Shown in pieces: positions 50,078 to 58,634 of a stretch of 64,000 nt of DNA. The notes beneath the pieces were generated by a model. It had not been told where the DNA came from, searched no databases, and saw only the letters and a list, made by a program, of their open reading frames with translations. Location: positions 1 through 64,000 of the forward strand of contig NZ_JASISR010000015.1 in NCBI RefSeq assembly GCF_030063245.1, read 5' to 3'. The DNA comes from Paenarthrobacter sp. PH39-S1 (GTDB lineage Bacteria > Actinomycetota > Actinomycetes > Actinomycetales > Micrococcaceae). The position numbers and the translations under genes are program-made. The stretch's first letter is position 1, and every line of letters starts with the position of its first letter.

Positions 50078-50889
50078 AAACCACAATCCATGAAACCGCC
50101 ATCGACCAGGTTACCTCGGCAGATGCCACAACAATTTCCGTGGAGAGAATTGGTTCGGGGCCGGCACTCGTGCTCGTTGACGGGGCATTCTGCGGCCGAT
50201 CCTTTGGCCCGGCTCGAAGGCTCGCCCAGGAGCTTGCCAACTCCTTCAGCGTGTACTTCTACGATCGCCGAGGCCGCGGAGACAGCGGGGATACCAAGCC
50301 ATACGCGGCGGAGCGCGAAATCGAAGATCTCGTTGCCGTCATCCGCCACACAGGCGGCAACGCCTTCGTCTACGGCATTTCCTCAGGCGCTGCGCTTGCC
50401 CTTGAAGCGGCCGCTGCCGGTGTACCGATGCGTAAGCTCGCCACCTACGAGGCACCCTACACCGGGGTGGGCGTCATCAATGGCGTTCCCATCGACCACG
50501 CCCGCCACCTGAACGCGCTACTCGCCCAGAATAAGCGCGGTGCGATGGTCTCGTACTTTTTGGTGAAAATGATTGGCGTTCCAGCATTCGTCCCGATCAT
50601 GCTTCACTTCATCCCTGGGGTGTGGAAGAGCCAGACTGCCTCCGCGAACACGCTTCCTTACGAGACGGCTGTTCTAAACAACTTCACCGCACCCGTGGAC
50701 CGGCTCGCTCATATCCCCGTTCCGACCCTTGTCATGGTCGGAGGAAAAGCCGCCCCAGCAATGGCGGCCGCTCAATCGATGATCGCCAAGGCGGTTCCGC
50801 AGTCTCTGCACCACATCCTCGACGGCCAGACGCACCAAGTATCAAACACGGCCATGGTCCCGCAGCTTCGCGCTTTCTTCGCCGCCTAA
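50074..50889 (+). CDS. Alpha/beta-fold hydrolase
   Basis: 271 residues. SVYFYDRRGRGDSGDTKPYA, the nucleophile elbow YGISSGAALALEAAAAG (Ser in GISSG), and C-terminal MVGGKAAPAMAAAQSM with His in LDGQTHQVSNTA. It is similar to the hydrolase at 57369-58133 (YDRRGRGDSGD block shared). Such RRGRG-type hydrolases commonly sit with ArsR-SRPBCC or YCII-ECF genes in actinobacteria; the substrate is unknown. Confidence 0.9.
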   Translation: MKTTIHETAIDQVTSADATTISVERIGSGPALVLVDGAFCGRSFGPARRLAQELANSFSVYFYDRRGRGDSGDTKPYAAEREIEDLVAVIRHTGGNAFVYGISSGAALALEAAAAGVPMRKLATYEAPYTGVGVINGVPIDHARHLNALLAQNKRGAMVSYFLVKMIGVPAFVPIMLHFIPGVWKSQTASANTLPYETAVLNNFTAPVDRLAHIPVPTLVMVGGKAAPAMAAAQSMIAKAVPQSLHHILDGQTHQVSNTAMVPQLRAFFAA

Positions 50890-50942
50890 TCCCCTAAGCT
50901 CCGCCTCACCGAAAGTTCCACCGCACCTCAGGGAGTGAAACC

Positions 50943-51671
50943 ATGTCCAAAACTGCCCACCCAACGCAGGTCCAGGGCCACCAACCCCTGGTCTCACCCA
51001 ACCCCACAACTCGAGCTCTGCTTGCCTGCGGGCTCGTCGCTGGGCCGCTCTACCTCGTCGTCGGATTCGCGCAAGCATTCCTACGGCCAGGCTTCGACGC
51101 GGCTCATAATGACCTCAGCGTCCTAGCAAACGGTGATCTTGGCTGGATTCAAATAGCCAACCTCGTCCTCACCGGAATTCTCACCCTGCTCTGCTCCATC
51201 GGAATCCGCCGCTCTCTCCACCCTGGACGGGGCGGAACATGGGGGCCGCTGCTCATCGGGCTCTACGGTGCAGGCCTTATCGGCGCCGGCATCTTCATCG
51301 CTGACCCCATGAACGGATTCCCCCCAGGGACGTCCCCCGGCCATGCCACCGCCGGGTCCGTCCACGGATTCCTTCACTTCGTCACAGGCGGCCTCGGTTT
51401 TATTGGTCTCATCGCGGGATGTTTCGTTCTCTCCCGACGGTTCTTCGCCACCGGAAACCGGGGACTCGGAGCGTTCTCCATCATTACCGGCACCGTTTTC
51501 GTGGCCGCTTTCATCGGCATCGCCAGCGGATCGACCTCAGCCGTGATCGTTCTGGGCTTCACCGCCGCAGTCGTCCTCGCCTGGATTTGGCTGGCGGTCA
51601 CCGCCGCCCACCTACTACAGGCGACCCACCGACAAGCCGACCCTGGTCGAGGGCAGGTTGTAGCGAAGTGA
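50943..51671 (+). CDS. DUF998 membrane protein
   Basis: 242 residues with six membrane spans after a polar N terminus. LACGLVAGPLYLVVGFAQAF, GFDAAHNDLSVLANGDLGWI and HGFLHFVTGGLGFIGLIAGC are DUF998 marks (frxP..LS.L..G..GW). Function unknown. It is the fourth gene of the operon, 53 bp after the hydrolase, with GGGAG upstream. Confidence 0.85.
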   Translation: MSKTAHPTQVQGHQPLVSPNPTTRALLACGLVAGPLYLVVGFAQAFLRPGFDAAHNDLSVLANGDLGWIQIANLVLTGILTLLCSIGIRRSLHPGRGGTWGPLLIGLYGAGLIGAGIFIADPMNGFPPGTSPGHATAGSVHGFLHFVTGGLGFIGLIAGCFVLSRRFFATGNRGLGAFSIITGTVFVAAFIGIASGSTSAVIVLGFTAAVVLAWIWLAVTAAHLLQATHRQADPGRGQVVAK

Positions 51672-52210
51672 GAACGGTATCGCTTGCAATGCAAATCTCC
51701 GCCGACGGATATATCGCCAGGTCCGACGGAATGATTGATTGGATCTACGGCGATCTCAGACCGGACCTTATTGCGGCGACGCAGAGCTATCTCGAGCAAG
51801 TCGAGACCATGCTCATGGGGCGTGTGACCTACCAAGATCAGTTTGCATACTGGCCCACCGCCGATGATCCACTGGCTCCCATGATCAACGGGCACGAAAA
51901 GCTCGTCTTCAGCCGCACCCTAACCGACACCGAATGGGAACGTGCTCGGATCGCCACAAAGTCCCCCGGGGAGGAAATCGCCGCGCTTCGAGCGAAACCA
52001 GGCGGAACGATCGGCGTCACCGGCGGCACCGAATTCATCACGTCCATGCTCCGCCAGAATCTCGTCGACCAATTCAGGCTGACAGTCCACCCCATCGCAC
52101 TCGGGTCCGGAAAGAAACTCTTTCCCGAGCCCCAAAAATTAGAACTGATCAGCTCCGACCGCTTCCCGGCAGGAGTCCTAGTCAACACATACCAGGCGGT
52201 GAAGGCATGA
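51668..52210 (+). CDS. RibD C-terminal / dihydrofolate-reductase-like protein
   Basis: 180 residues from GTG 51668, overlapping the DUF998 stop. SLAMQISADGYIARSDGMID, MLMGRVTYQDQFAYWPT, IGVTGGTEFITSMLRQNLVD, FRLTVHPIALGSGKKLF. It is the short (YyaP-like) form of the family. Overlaps the next SRPBCC gene by ATGA. NADPH-dependent reduction is inferred from the fold; substrate unknown. Confidence 0.9.
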   Translation: MRTVSLAMQISADGYIARSDGMIDWIYGDLRPDLIAATQSYLEQVETMLMGRVTYQDQFAYWPTADDPLAPMINGHEKLVFSRTLTDTEWERARIATKSPGEEIAALRAKPGGTIGVTGGTEFITSMLRQNLVDQFRLTVHPIALGSGKKLFPEPQKLELISSDRFPAGVLVNTYQAVKA

Positions 52211-52704
52211 ACGCAGGAAATGACACCCTCGTGACAAGACTTGAACAGGGAGACTCCGGAGCGCGAATTGTCGTAGTAAGTCGACGGTTCCGTCACCCCG
52301 TCGCCCGAGTATGGCAAGCGCTGACCGATCCCGACGAACTGCTGACTTGGTATCCCACCCGCGTGAAGATCCTTCGAACGGCCGGGCTCATCACCTTCGC
52401 GTTTCCAGGCGGAGAACCCTTCGAAGGGCGAATCCTACACTTTGAAGAACCCAATCGATTTTCGTACACCACTATGGACGACACCCTCGACTGGCGTCTC
52501 TCAACCGACGCACACGGGTGCACCCTCACCCTGCGAAACACGTGCGGCCATCCAGAACACGCACCATACACCGCTGCCGGGTTCGATATCGCTTTCACCC
52601 AACTAGCGACGCTCCTCGACGGGGGGAGAGGCGCCGTTCATCGAACCGAGATGCCCCCACCACCCGAGCTAGTTTCTGAATACGTCAACGAGTTCGGACT
52701 CTAA
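52207..52704 (+). CDS. SRPBCC (AHSA1-like) domain protein
   Basis: 165 residues. RRFRHPVARVWQALTDPDEL, LTWYPTRVKI, then FEGRILHFEEPNRFSYTTMD and GCTLTLRNTCGHPEHAPYTA. Second AHSA1-type protein of this operon, ATGA-coupled to the reductase-like gene. The helix-grip fold implies ligand binding. Confidence 0.9.
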   Translation: MNAGNDTLVTRLEQGDSGARIVVVSRRFRHPVARVWQALTDPDELLTWYPTRVKILRTAGLITFAFPGGEPFEGRILHFEEPNRFSYTTMDDTLDWRLSTDAHGCTLTLRNTCGHPEHAPYTAAGFDIAFTQLATLLDGGRGAVHRTEMPPPPELVSEYVNEFGL

Positions 52705-52872
52705 CCAGCCGATCTGGATCACGGTTCTAGCCGGATCAACCAATTGCGGAGGCCGCCTCTCACCACATGCTAGAGGAATGACCTTCCCGACTCAGGCGAC
52801 GCCGATTGCAGCGCAGCTGATGCCAGTTCGTCGCCTTGTTCATGTCCCTTCATCACCAATATAGGAGTCACT

Positions 52873-53436
52873 TTGAGAAAGATCATTGCCGGCTTGTTCA
52901 TCTCGCTCGACGGTGTCGTCGAGGCGCCACAAAATTGGCAGTTCCCTTACTACAACGATCAAGTTGGCCAGAAGATCGCAGCAATGGCCGCCTCTGCCGA
53001 CACGCTCATTCTCGGACGGAAGACTTACGAAGAATTCGCGGCGCACTGGTCAGTTCAGGGCAGTGAAGTTCCGTTCGCCGACGCGATCAATGGAACCCGA
53101 AAACTCGTAGCCTCCACCACCCTCACCAATCTCGAGTGGCAAAATTCCACACTCCTGGGCGCCGACATCCCCGAGGAAATCGCTGCCCTCAAGGAGGGTG
53201 TGGGAAAGAACATCTCGGTCAGTGGAAGCCCGACACTGGTGCGCTTCCTCCTAAATAAGGGCCTCCTAGATGAGTTACATCTCCTGGTTCATCCGCTCGT
53301 GCTTGGTTCCGGACAAGAGCTCTTCCCCAACAACGCGAGCAGAGTGCACCTCAAACTCCTCGAATCAACCGCGTACAAGACCGGCGTCGTTTCGTCGGTC
53401 TACGCGCCAGCCGACCCTCAGGCAGAACTTTCGTGA
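52873..53436 (+). CDS. RibD C-terminal / dihydrofolate-reductase-like protein, TTG start
   Basis: 187 residues. KIIAGLFISLDGVVEAPQNW, TLILGRKTYEEFAAHWSVQG, NISVSGSPTLVRFLLNKGLL, LHLLVHPLVLGSGQELFP. The first codon that fits is TTG 52873, preceded by ATAGGAG at 52860-52866; there is no ATG or GTG nearby. It is separated from the operon by 168 bp and probably has its own promoter. Confidence 0.9.
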   Translation: MRKIIAGLFISLDGVVEAPQNWQFPYYNDQVGQKIAAMAASADTLILGRKTYEEFAAHWSVQGSEVPFADAINGTRKLVASTTLTNLEWQNSTLLGADIPEEIAALKEGVGKNISVSGSPTLVRFLLNKGLLDELHLLVHPLVLGSGQELFPNNASRVHLKLLESTAYKTGVVSSVYAPADPQAELS

Positions 53437-53559
53437 AACCGCAAATCGCTCTCCGCTTCGGGGGAAGGAAAGCCTTAGCCATCTCGAGCGCGATACCGTC
53501 GTCGCTGAAGCTCTTGAGGGTGGGCCGGCGGCTCAGTGACCCCGGTAGGAATTGCTGAA

Positions 53560-54212
53560 ATGACGATTGCGAATTCCGTCCTGACGTTTCGATCGCCGTG
53601 GGTCTGCTCACGGTGCTGCCTGGGCCTGACACGGCAGTGGTTTTGACAACCTCAATTCGGGCTGGACGGTCCGCAGCACATCGAGCCGCGCTGGGCATCG
53701 GAGCGGGCGTACTGGTTTGGGGATTCGCTGCCGCGTTGGGCCTGTCCGCGATGCTGCGCGCTACGGGTGAGATCTATTCGGTATTTAGGTACGCATGCGC
53801 TGCCTATTTGGTCTTCCTCGCAGTTCAGTGCTTTCGATCGGCGGCAAACCGCGCGTCCACCGCCGGTCCGGGTGCGCCCGTCCAGGTTGGTCGACCGAGA
53901 TCACCTGTCAGATTTGGGTGGGGCTTTCGCCGAGCCCTTATCACTGCCATATTAAACCCGAAGCTCGGCATCTTCTTCGTGGCATTTCTTCCCCAGTTCA
54001 TCCCGCGAGGTGAGTCCCCGATCACTATGACGCTCTTGCTCAGCGGGGTACAAGCGGCGGAGGCGGTGACGTGGTATTTAATCATCGGTTCGTTAGCCGC
54101 CCGCGCAGGGACCTGGTTCTTGCGTCCCAAGACTAAGCGCTTTCTCGACGCGACCACAGGAACCGTTTTCCTCTCCTTCGGCATTAGCGTAGCCGTCGAC
54201 GGGACCCGTTGA
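53560..54212 (+). pseudogene. LysE/RhtB-family exporter with an N-terminal frameshift
   Basis: ATG 53560 behind GGTAGGA encodes MTIANSVLTF. A missing base near 53590 then moves homology to the frame IAVGLLTVLPGPDTAVVLTT, GIGAGVLVWGFAAALGLSAM, ITAILNPKLGIFFVAFLPQF. An alternative GTG at 53598 would give 204 residues without the first half-span. The LPGPDT and NPK-FF motifs are intact, so the gene was functional until recently. Confidence 0.75.
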
Positions 54213-54426
54213 TGTCGAAGGTCCGCAGTCGATCAGAAATGACCGTCTTATTTTTGCGTTGTTATTTTAACAGGCTGACCTGTTCGGTGAGGACTGTCAT
54301 TTTCCCAAGTTTCTGCACAGCACAGAATGACCAAAGGTGTCTGCATGGGTTCGATAGGAGCTTCTGCGCGCCCCGTTTTTTGTCCTGTCTCATCCAACGT
54401 GAACCACAAAGCCCGTAGGGCGTGTC

Positions 54427-54560
54427 TCCCTAATGGCGAAGTCAGATAAGGACCAGGTAGAGGACTGCGGCCTTGTCGTGGCGTGTAGCAATGCTCACAC
54501 CGTTTGAAGCTTTGAAGGTCTCTGTTCGACGACGCGCCAGGGTCGCGCAGAAGGGATCAC
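54427..54560 (-). pseudogene. IS5-family transposase C-terminal remnant
   Basis: Minus strand: FKASNGVSIATRHDKAAVLY followed by LVLIWLRH, like the KRWRGLATRYDKxAxxYxxxxxxAxIxIWLR ending of IS5-type (IS427/IS1031) transposases. The rest of the gene is absent or scrambled toward 54800. It abuts the ISL3 remnant. Confidence 0.55.
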
Positions 54561-54699
54561 ATCGTCCAGAACGAGTAGGCCTTTTCGCCCATGACGGCGT
54601 CTGTCTACGTTCCTGCGCAGCTCGCCGCCGAGACATGAGACCTGAACCGCGCCCTTCACCACGAAGAACATGGGCAAGCCGCCGTCCCACACGGACTAA

Positions 54700-55400
54700 G
54701 GATCGTCGCCGGCAGCTGGCCATTCCAACCACACGCCTGGTGGATTTGGTGCGCATCCCCCATCGAGGACCAGCGACGGTCGGCAACGACCCGTCAGCCG
54801 CTTTCCGCAAGGCCCTTCGGGAGACCCTGCCCGGCGCCGCCGTCAGCGTGGATCATTTCCAGATGGTCCTCTTGGCCAATGGCATGCTCACCACGGTCCG
54901 CTAACGGGTTTCCCGGGAGCAGAACGGGCGCCGAGGATTGAAGACGGACAAGACCTGGGCGCACCGACAACTGCTGCTGCGCGGCTATGACACGCTCTCC
55001 GAGAACGGCAAAGAAGCGTCTGGGCGACGTGTTCTCCACCTCTGACCCGACCCGGGAACTTGTTGCCGGCTGGGGTGTCAAGGAAGCCCTGCGTGGTGAT
55101 GCTCTCAACCAGTAATCCGGCCAGCGTGGACGAGCGAAAAGAGTTCTTTGAGCGCCAGGTCAAGGTGGCGGCGATGAAGGAAACCGACCGACCTGTTGGC
55201 CACTGTGAGCAAGTGGTGACCGGAGATCCAAACCCTGCTGGCGACAAGGGTCACAACGGCGAAAGTCGAGGCAGCAACACAATGATCAAAAACATCAAAA
55301 AGATTGCCCGCGGGTTCCGCAACCCAACCACGTATCCTATTGAGAAGTGCCGCCCGGACGGTGGCATGAATTCATCTCAGCGGGCTGGTATTCACCACGA
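54700..55400 (+). pseudogene. ISL3-family transposase remnant, multiply frameshifted
   Basis: LVDLVRIPHRGPATVGNDPS, AAFRKALRETLPGAAVSVDH and FQMVLLANGMLTTVR are the DDE core of ISL3 transposases, with the second Asp in VDHF. A TAA follows at 54902; homology resumes in other frames with WAHRQLLLRGYDTLSE and near 55290 NTMIKNIKKIARGFRNPTTY, the C-terminal ISL3 block. Large parts are present but unreadable in one frame, so it is dead. Confidence 0.75.
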
Positions 55401-55447
55401 AACGCGAAGAGCCGATTATATAGATAAAACCTGACAGTTATTAGGCT

Positions 55448-55840
55448 CTATTCCACGAACGTGTCCTCGTCGCCCTGGCCGAGGTACGTGCCGTGGCCCT
55501 CGATGATCAGCCCGTCTTTGAAGGTGAGAACCTCATTGGCAAGCTTTCCATTTTGATTACGATAGTTGATGACGATCGTTTCAATACCGGTGTAGACATT
55601 CTCGATCGTGAATTTCAGATCCGGGTTCTGCTTGACACCTTCGAGCCAATAATTTCGAAGCTCGACCTTACCGCACAACGTGCCATCACTTCCCTCAATG
55701 AGTTTCGCGGCTAGGGGTGAGGTGAATTTCACATCGTCACGGAAATGGCTCAACACACGTTCTACATCGTGTGCATTCCATGCATCCACCCATTCGGCGC
55801 TGAAGTGGCTGGAGAATGGAGCATCGATTACGTTTTTCAT
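55448..55840 (-). CDS. NTF2-like / SnoaL-fold protein
   Basis: 130 residues. SSHFSAEWVDAWNAHDVERV, LSHFRDDVKFTSPLAAK and a C-terminal strand GLIIEGHGTYLGQ: the nuclear-transport-factor-2 fold seen in limonene epoxide hydrolase and SnoaL relatives. No obvious catalytic pair, so function is unknown. GAAGGGAAGAAT precedes the ATG. Its composition is more AT-rich than that of its neighbours, a hint of separate acquisition. Confidence 0.82.
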   Translation of the reverse strand: MKNVIDAPFSSHFSAEWVDAWNAHDVERVLSHFRDDVKFTSPLAAKLIEGSDGTLCGKVELRNYWLEGVKQNPDLKFTIENVYTGIETIVINYRNQNGKLANEVLTFKDGLIIEGHGTYLGQGDEDTFVE

Positions 55841-55913
55841 TATTCTTCCCTTCTGGATTTTGTGCTGTGAGTAGAGAAGTCGACTATTATATAGTTCGGT
55901 AAATTAATCCACT

Positions 55914-57308
55914 TCAGGTATTCGTTGATGAAGACACCGCCGCCGTGAACTCTTCGCTGTGTTTGACGATAAGTGTTAGGAATGCTGCTGCCGCGAGAGA
56001 TGCGGCGCAAAGTGCCATGGTCGGTTTGAATCCAGCGATGAAAGTGACGGAGTTCGAGTAGGAACCGTATCGAGCGAAAACGCCACCGGCAGTGGCGATG
56101 CCAAGCACCCCTCCAAGCTCTCGGATGAGACTATTCACGCCAACGGCTCTGCCCAACTCGCCTATATCGAACCCCGTTAGTACATATTTCTGCACAGCGG
56201 GGAAGGCTGCAGAATTGCCGATTCCGCTAAATACGAGCGGCAACGCAACTTCCCAGTACGTCATACCGGTGTGCACTACGAGGGCGAGCCACCCGAGCCC
56301 CGTTGCACCGAGGAGAAGTCCCACAATCATTACCGGACGTGCGCCCACACGGTCCGACAACTCGCCGGCAATCGGTGCGACGAGGAGCATGCTTCCTGTC
56401 CACGGAAGGAGTGCCAGCCCGCTCATCACAGGAGTCAATCCGAGTCCTCGCTGCAGAAACTGGGCCATCATGAACACCGCACCAAGCACTGTCGCTATAT
56501 GCAGCACCGTGACCGTGTTGCCTACTGTGAACGATTTTAGACGAAAGTAGGAGGTTGGCAGAATCGGGTATCGCGCATGATGTTCCCAAGATACGAAGAC
56601 AGTCAACACCACGCCACCGAACAGTAATGTCCCAGCTAAAAACTGGGCCCCACTGCCGCTAATGCCGTTGAGACCTACGATGACCGAGAAAATTCCCACG
56701 ATCAAAAGAGCGAGCCCGGGAGTATCCAGCGGAAACCGCGCTCCGCGGCTCTCCGGAATTTTCAATGCCGTCAGCACAATCGTAATGATACCGATGGGGA
56801 CGTTGAGCCAGAAAATCCACGACCATCCGAAAAGCGATGTGACCGCCCCGCCCAGAACCGGACCGAGCAACGTGGACAAGCCTGTCACACCTGATGCGAT
56901 TCCCAGTGCTCGCCCCCGACGTTCTGTCGGAAAGACCGCCGCGATAAGTGCAAGCGCCGTGGGCGTGATTACCGCTGCACCGGCCCCCTGCAACGCGCGT
57001 GCTGCAATGAGCCACGATGCTGATGACGCGAGTGCGCATCCTGTGGAGCCGAGCGTGAAGATGGTGAGACCGATGAGAAAGAGTCGCCGCCGACCCCACC
57101 GGTCTCCCAAGCTGGCCGCGGGTAGTAGGAGAACAGCGAAGGTGAGATTGTAGGCTGTGATCGTCCAGGTCAGCGCGTTGGGAGAAGCGGCAACACTTTG
57201 ACGTATTACGTCGAGCGCGGTCGTAACGACCAGCATATCCAACGCCGCCATCAAGGTAGCGATGGATGCGACGATCAGGACCCATACGGATGTTCGTTCG
57301 ACGTCCAT
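55914..57308 (-). CDS. DHA2-family (EmrB/QacA-like) MFS exporter
   Basis: 464 residues from ATG 57308 (the frame reaches 57323), fourteen membrane spans. ALDMLVVTTALDVIRQSVAA (motif D1), LGDRWGRRRLFLIGLTIFTL (motif A), SGVTGLSTLLGPVLGGAVTS (motif C, antiporter), WSWIFWLNVPIGI. These proton-driven pumps export dyes, antiseptics and antibiotics. It follows the alpha/beta hydrolase gene on the same strand, 60 bp downstream. Confidence 0.93.
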   Translation of the reverse strand: MDVERTSVWVLIVASIATLMAALDMLVVTTALDVIRQSVAASPNALTWTITAYNLTFAVLLLPAASLGDRWGRRRLFLIGLTIFTLGSTGCALASSASWLIAARALQGAGAAVITPTALALIAAVFPTERRGRALGIASGVTGLSTLLGPVLGGAVTSLFGWSWIFWLNVPIGIITIVLTALKIPESRGARFPLDTPGLALLIVGIFSVIVGLNGISGSGAQFLAGTLLFGGVVLTVFVSWEHHARYPILPTSYFRLKSFTVGNTVTVLHIATVLGAVFMMAQFLQRGLGLTPVMSGLALLPWTGSMLLVAPIAGELSDRVGARPVMIVGLLLGATGLGWLALVVHTGMTYWEVALPLVFSGIGNSAAFPAVQKYVLTGFDIGELGRAVGVNSLIRELGGVLGIATAGGVFARYGSYSNSVTFIAGFKPTMALCAASLAAAAFLTLIVKHSEEFTAAVSSSTNT

Positions 57309-57368
57309 ATCCGTTTCTCTCAATCGGTATTCGGCTCGCGGTGCGAGTTGATTGCGGCGAGCGGATTT

Positions 57369-58133
57369 TTACTTGAAGAAGTGGATGATGATTGGTGCGA
57401 TGACGTCGTGGGCGACTGGATGGTTTTGACCGGGAACGACTTCGCTTCTCGCACCTGGAATCGCTCGGGCGACTGCCCGGGCCGATTCGGCCGCCCACGC
57501 TTCGCTGTCGCCGCCGTAGAGGGCAAGAACGTTCGCCGTTACTCGCTGAAAGTCGTCCACTGGAAGGCTGCCATCACCCGTCACCGCCAGATCGTAGGGC
57601 AATGAGTTTGCCAGGGCGACCATCTCTGGCCAGAAAAAGGCATGCTTCCATCCTTCTTCGAAGGGTGCGCCTGTGTTTCGCATCCAGTCGGCGACGGCGT
57701 CATCGCGACGTCCTTCAGTAAGTAGGTCTGCGATGTGTTCGGGGAACCCGGGCTGGAATTCGGTGCAGAATGGAGGTTCGTAGACGGCCACTTTTGAGAA
57801 TCCTGAGGTGGAAGCTGCTGCACGCAGAGCGAGGATGCCTCCGCTGGAGTGGCCGTAGAGGTATGCCGTTCCGCCAGCAGCAGCTAAGAGAGCATGCAGG
57901 TCATCTACCTCGCGTTCGACGGAGTAGGCAGCTGCGTCACCGCTGTCCCCGCGTCCACGTCGGTCATAGCTGTACACGGTGAAGACTTGATCGAGCAGTG
58001 ATACGAGGCCGTCGGCGGCCTTCCGTGCGGTCAGCGCTCCCAACGTGAGTATGAGCGCCGGTCCAGCTCCACTCTGCTCATAGGCGATCGGGGTTCCATC
58101 TGCGGAATGTACTGTTTGGGTCATCGTCATCAA
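57369..58133 (-). CDS. Alpha/beta-fold hydrolase
   Basis: 254 residues. VFTVYSYDRRGRGDSGDAAA, nucleophile elbow YLYGHSSGGILALRAA (Ser in GHSSG), ALYGGDSEAWAAE (Asp region) and VVPGQNHPVAHDVIAP (His). It is related to 50074-50889. It lies divergent from the YCII-ECF42 operon; the 18-bp inverted repeat in the gap also presents a TGTCGA-N17-CGAC element toward this gene, so it may be in the ECF42 regulon. Confidence 0.9.
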   Translation of the reverse strand: MMTMTQTVHSADGTPIAYEQSGAGPALILTLGALTARKAADGLVSLLDQVFTVYSYDRRGRGDSGDAAAYSVEREVDDLHALLAAAGGTAYLYGHSSGGILALRAAASTSGFSKVAVYEPPFCTEFQPGFPEHIADLLTEGRRDDAVADWMRNTGAPFEEGWKHAFFWPEMVALANSLPYDLAVTGDGSLPVDDFQRVTANVLALYGGDSEAWAAESARAVARAIPGARSEVVPGQNHPVAHDVIAPIIIHFFK

Positions 58134-58185
58134 CTTTCTCTCGGAGAGGCGTGGAGATTTCTGAGCCCACCCTCAAGGGTGCCTA

Positions 58186-58231
58186 TCACCTGCATGTCGA
58201 AACCGGAAACCTAGTTTCGACATGCAGGTGA
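58186..58231. promoter_or_regulatory. Perfect 18-bp inverted repeat; candidate two-way ECF42 promoter
   Basis: TCACCTGCATGTCGAAAC (58186-58203) and GTTTCGACATGCAGGTGA (58214-58231) are perfectly complementary around a 10-base spacer. Read on either strand it contains TGTCGA, 17 bases, then CGAC, which fits the -35/-10 pattern I recall for ECF42 promoters. It sits 31 bp before the YCII start and 52 bp before the divergent hydrolase start. As RNA it would be a very stable hairpin. Confidence 0.65.
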
Positions 58232-58262
58232 GACCATTTTGATACGAGGCTGAGGAGCTCCG

Positions 58263-58634
58263 ATGAAATTCATGATCATGATCTACAGCAACCCCGAGTT
58301 TCGCGCCGTATGGGAAAGTCTCTCGGAGGAACAACAGGTACAGTTCGGGCGCGATCATCTGGCGGTCAGTGCGGACATGGCTGAGACCGGAGACCTGGTG
58401 GCCGCTGAAGGTCTCGCCGACCCGGCGATGTCTAGGACCGTGTCGACCCGAGGCGGTCTGCTGACTATCACGGATGGGCCCTATTCCGAGATCAAGGAGC
58501 AGGTAGTCGGGTTCTGCCTCGTCGACTGCGACAACATCGAGCGAGCCATCGAGTACGCTGCCCGCATTCCTGATGCTGCCTTTGGTGCTGTTGAGGTGCG
58601 GCCGGTAGCAAATCTGAGCTATCTGGAAACCTGA
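58263..58634 (+). CDS. YCII/DGPF-family protein (cassette 1)
   Basis: 123 residues. MKFMIMIYSNPEF at the start, GGLLTITDGPYSEIKEQVVG (the DGPF-type motif, here DGPY) and IPDAAFGAVEVRPV at the end. DGPF proteins are ferredoxin-like and are the standard neighbours and targets of ECF42 sigma factors. TGAGGAGC precedes the ATG. Its TGA overlaps the sigma factor ATG, so the two are coupled. Confidence 0.92.
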   Translation: MKFMIMIYSNPEFRAVWESLSEEQQVQFGRDHLAVSADMAETGDLVAAEGLADPAMSRTVSTRGGLLTITDGPYSEIKEQVVGFCLVDCDNIERAIEYAARIPDAAFGAVEVRPVANLSYLET

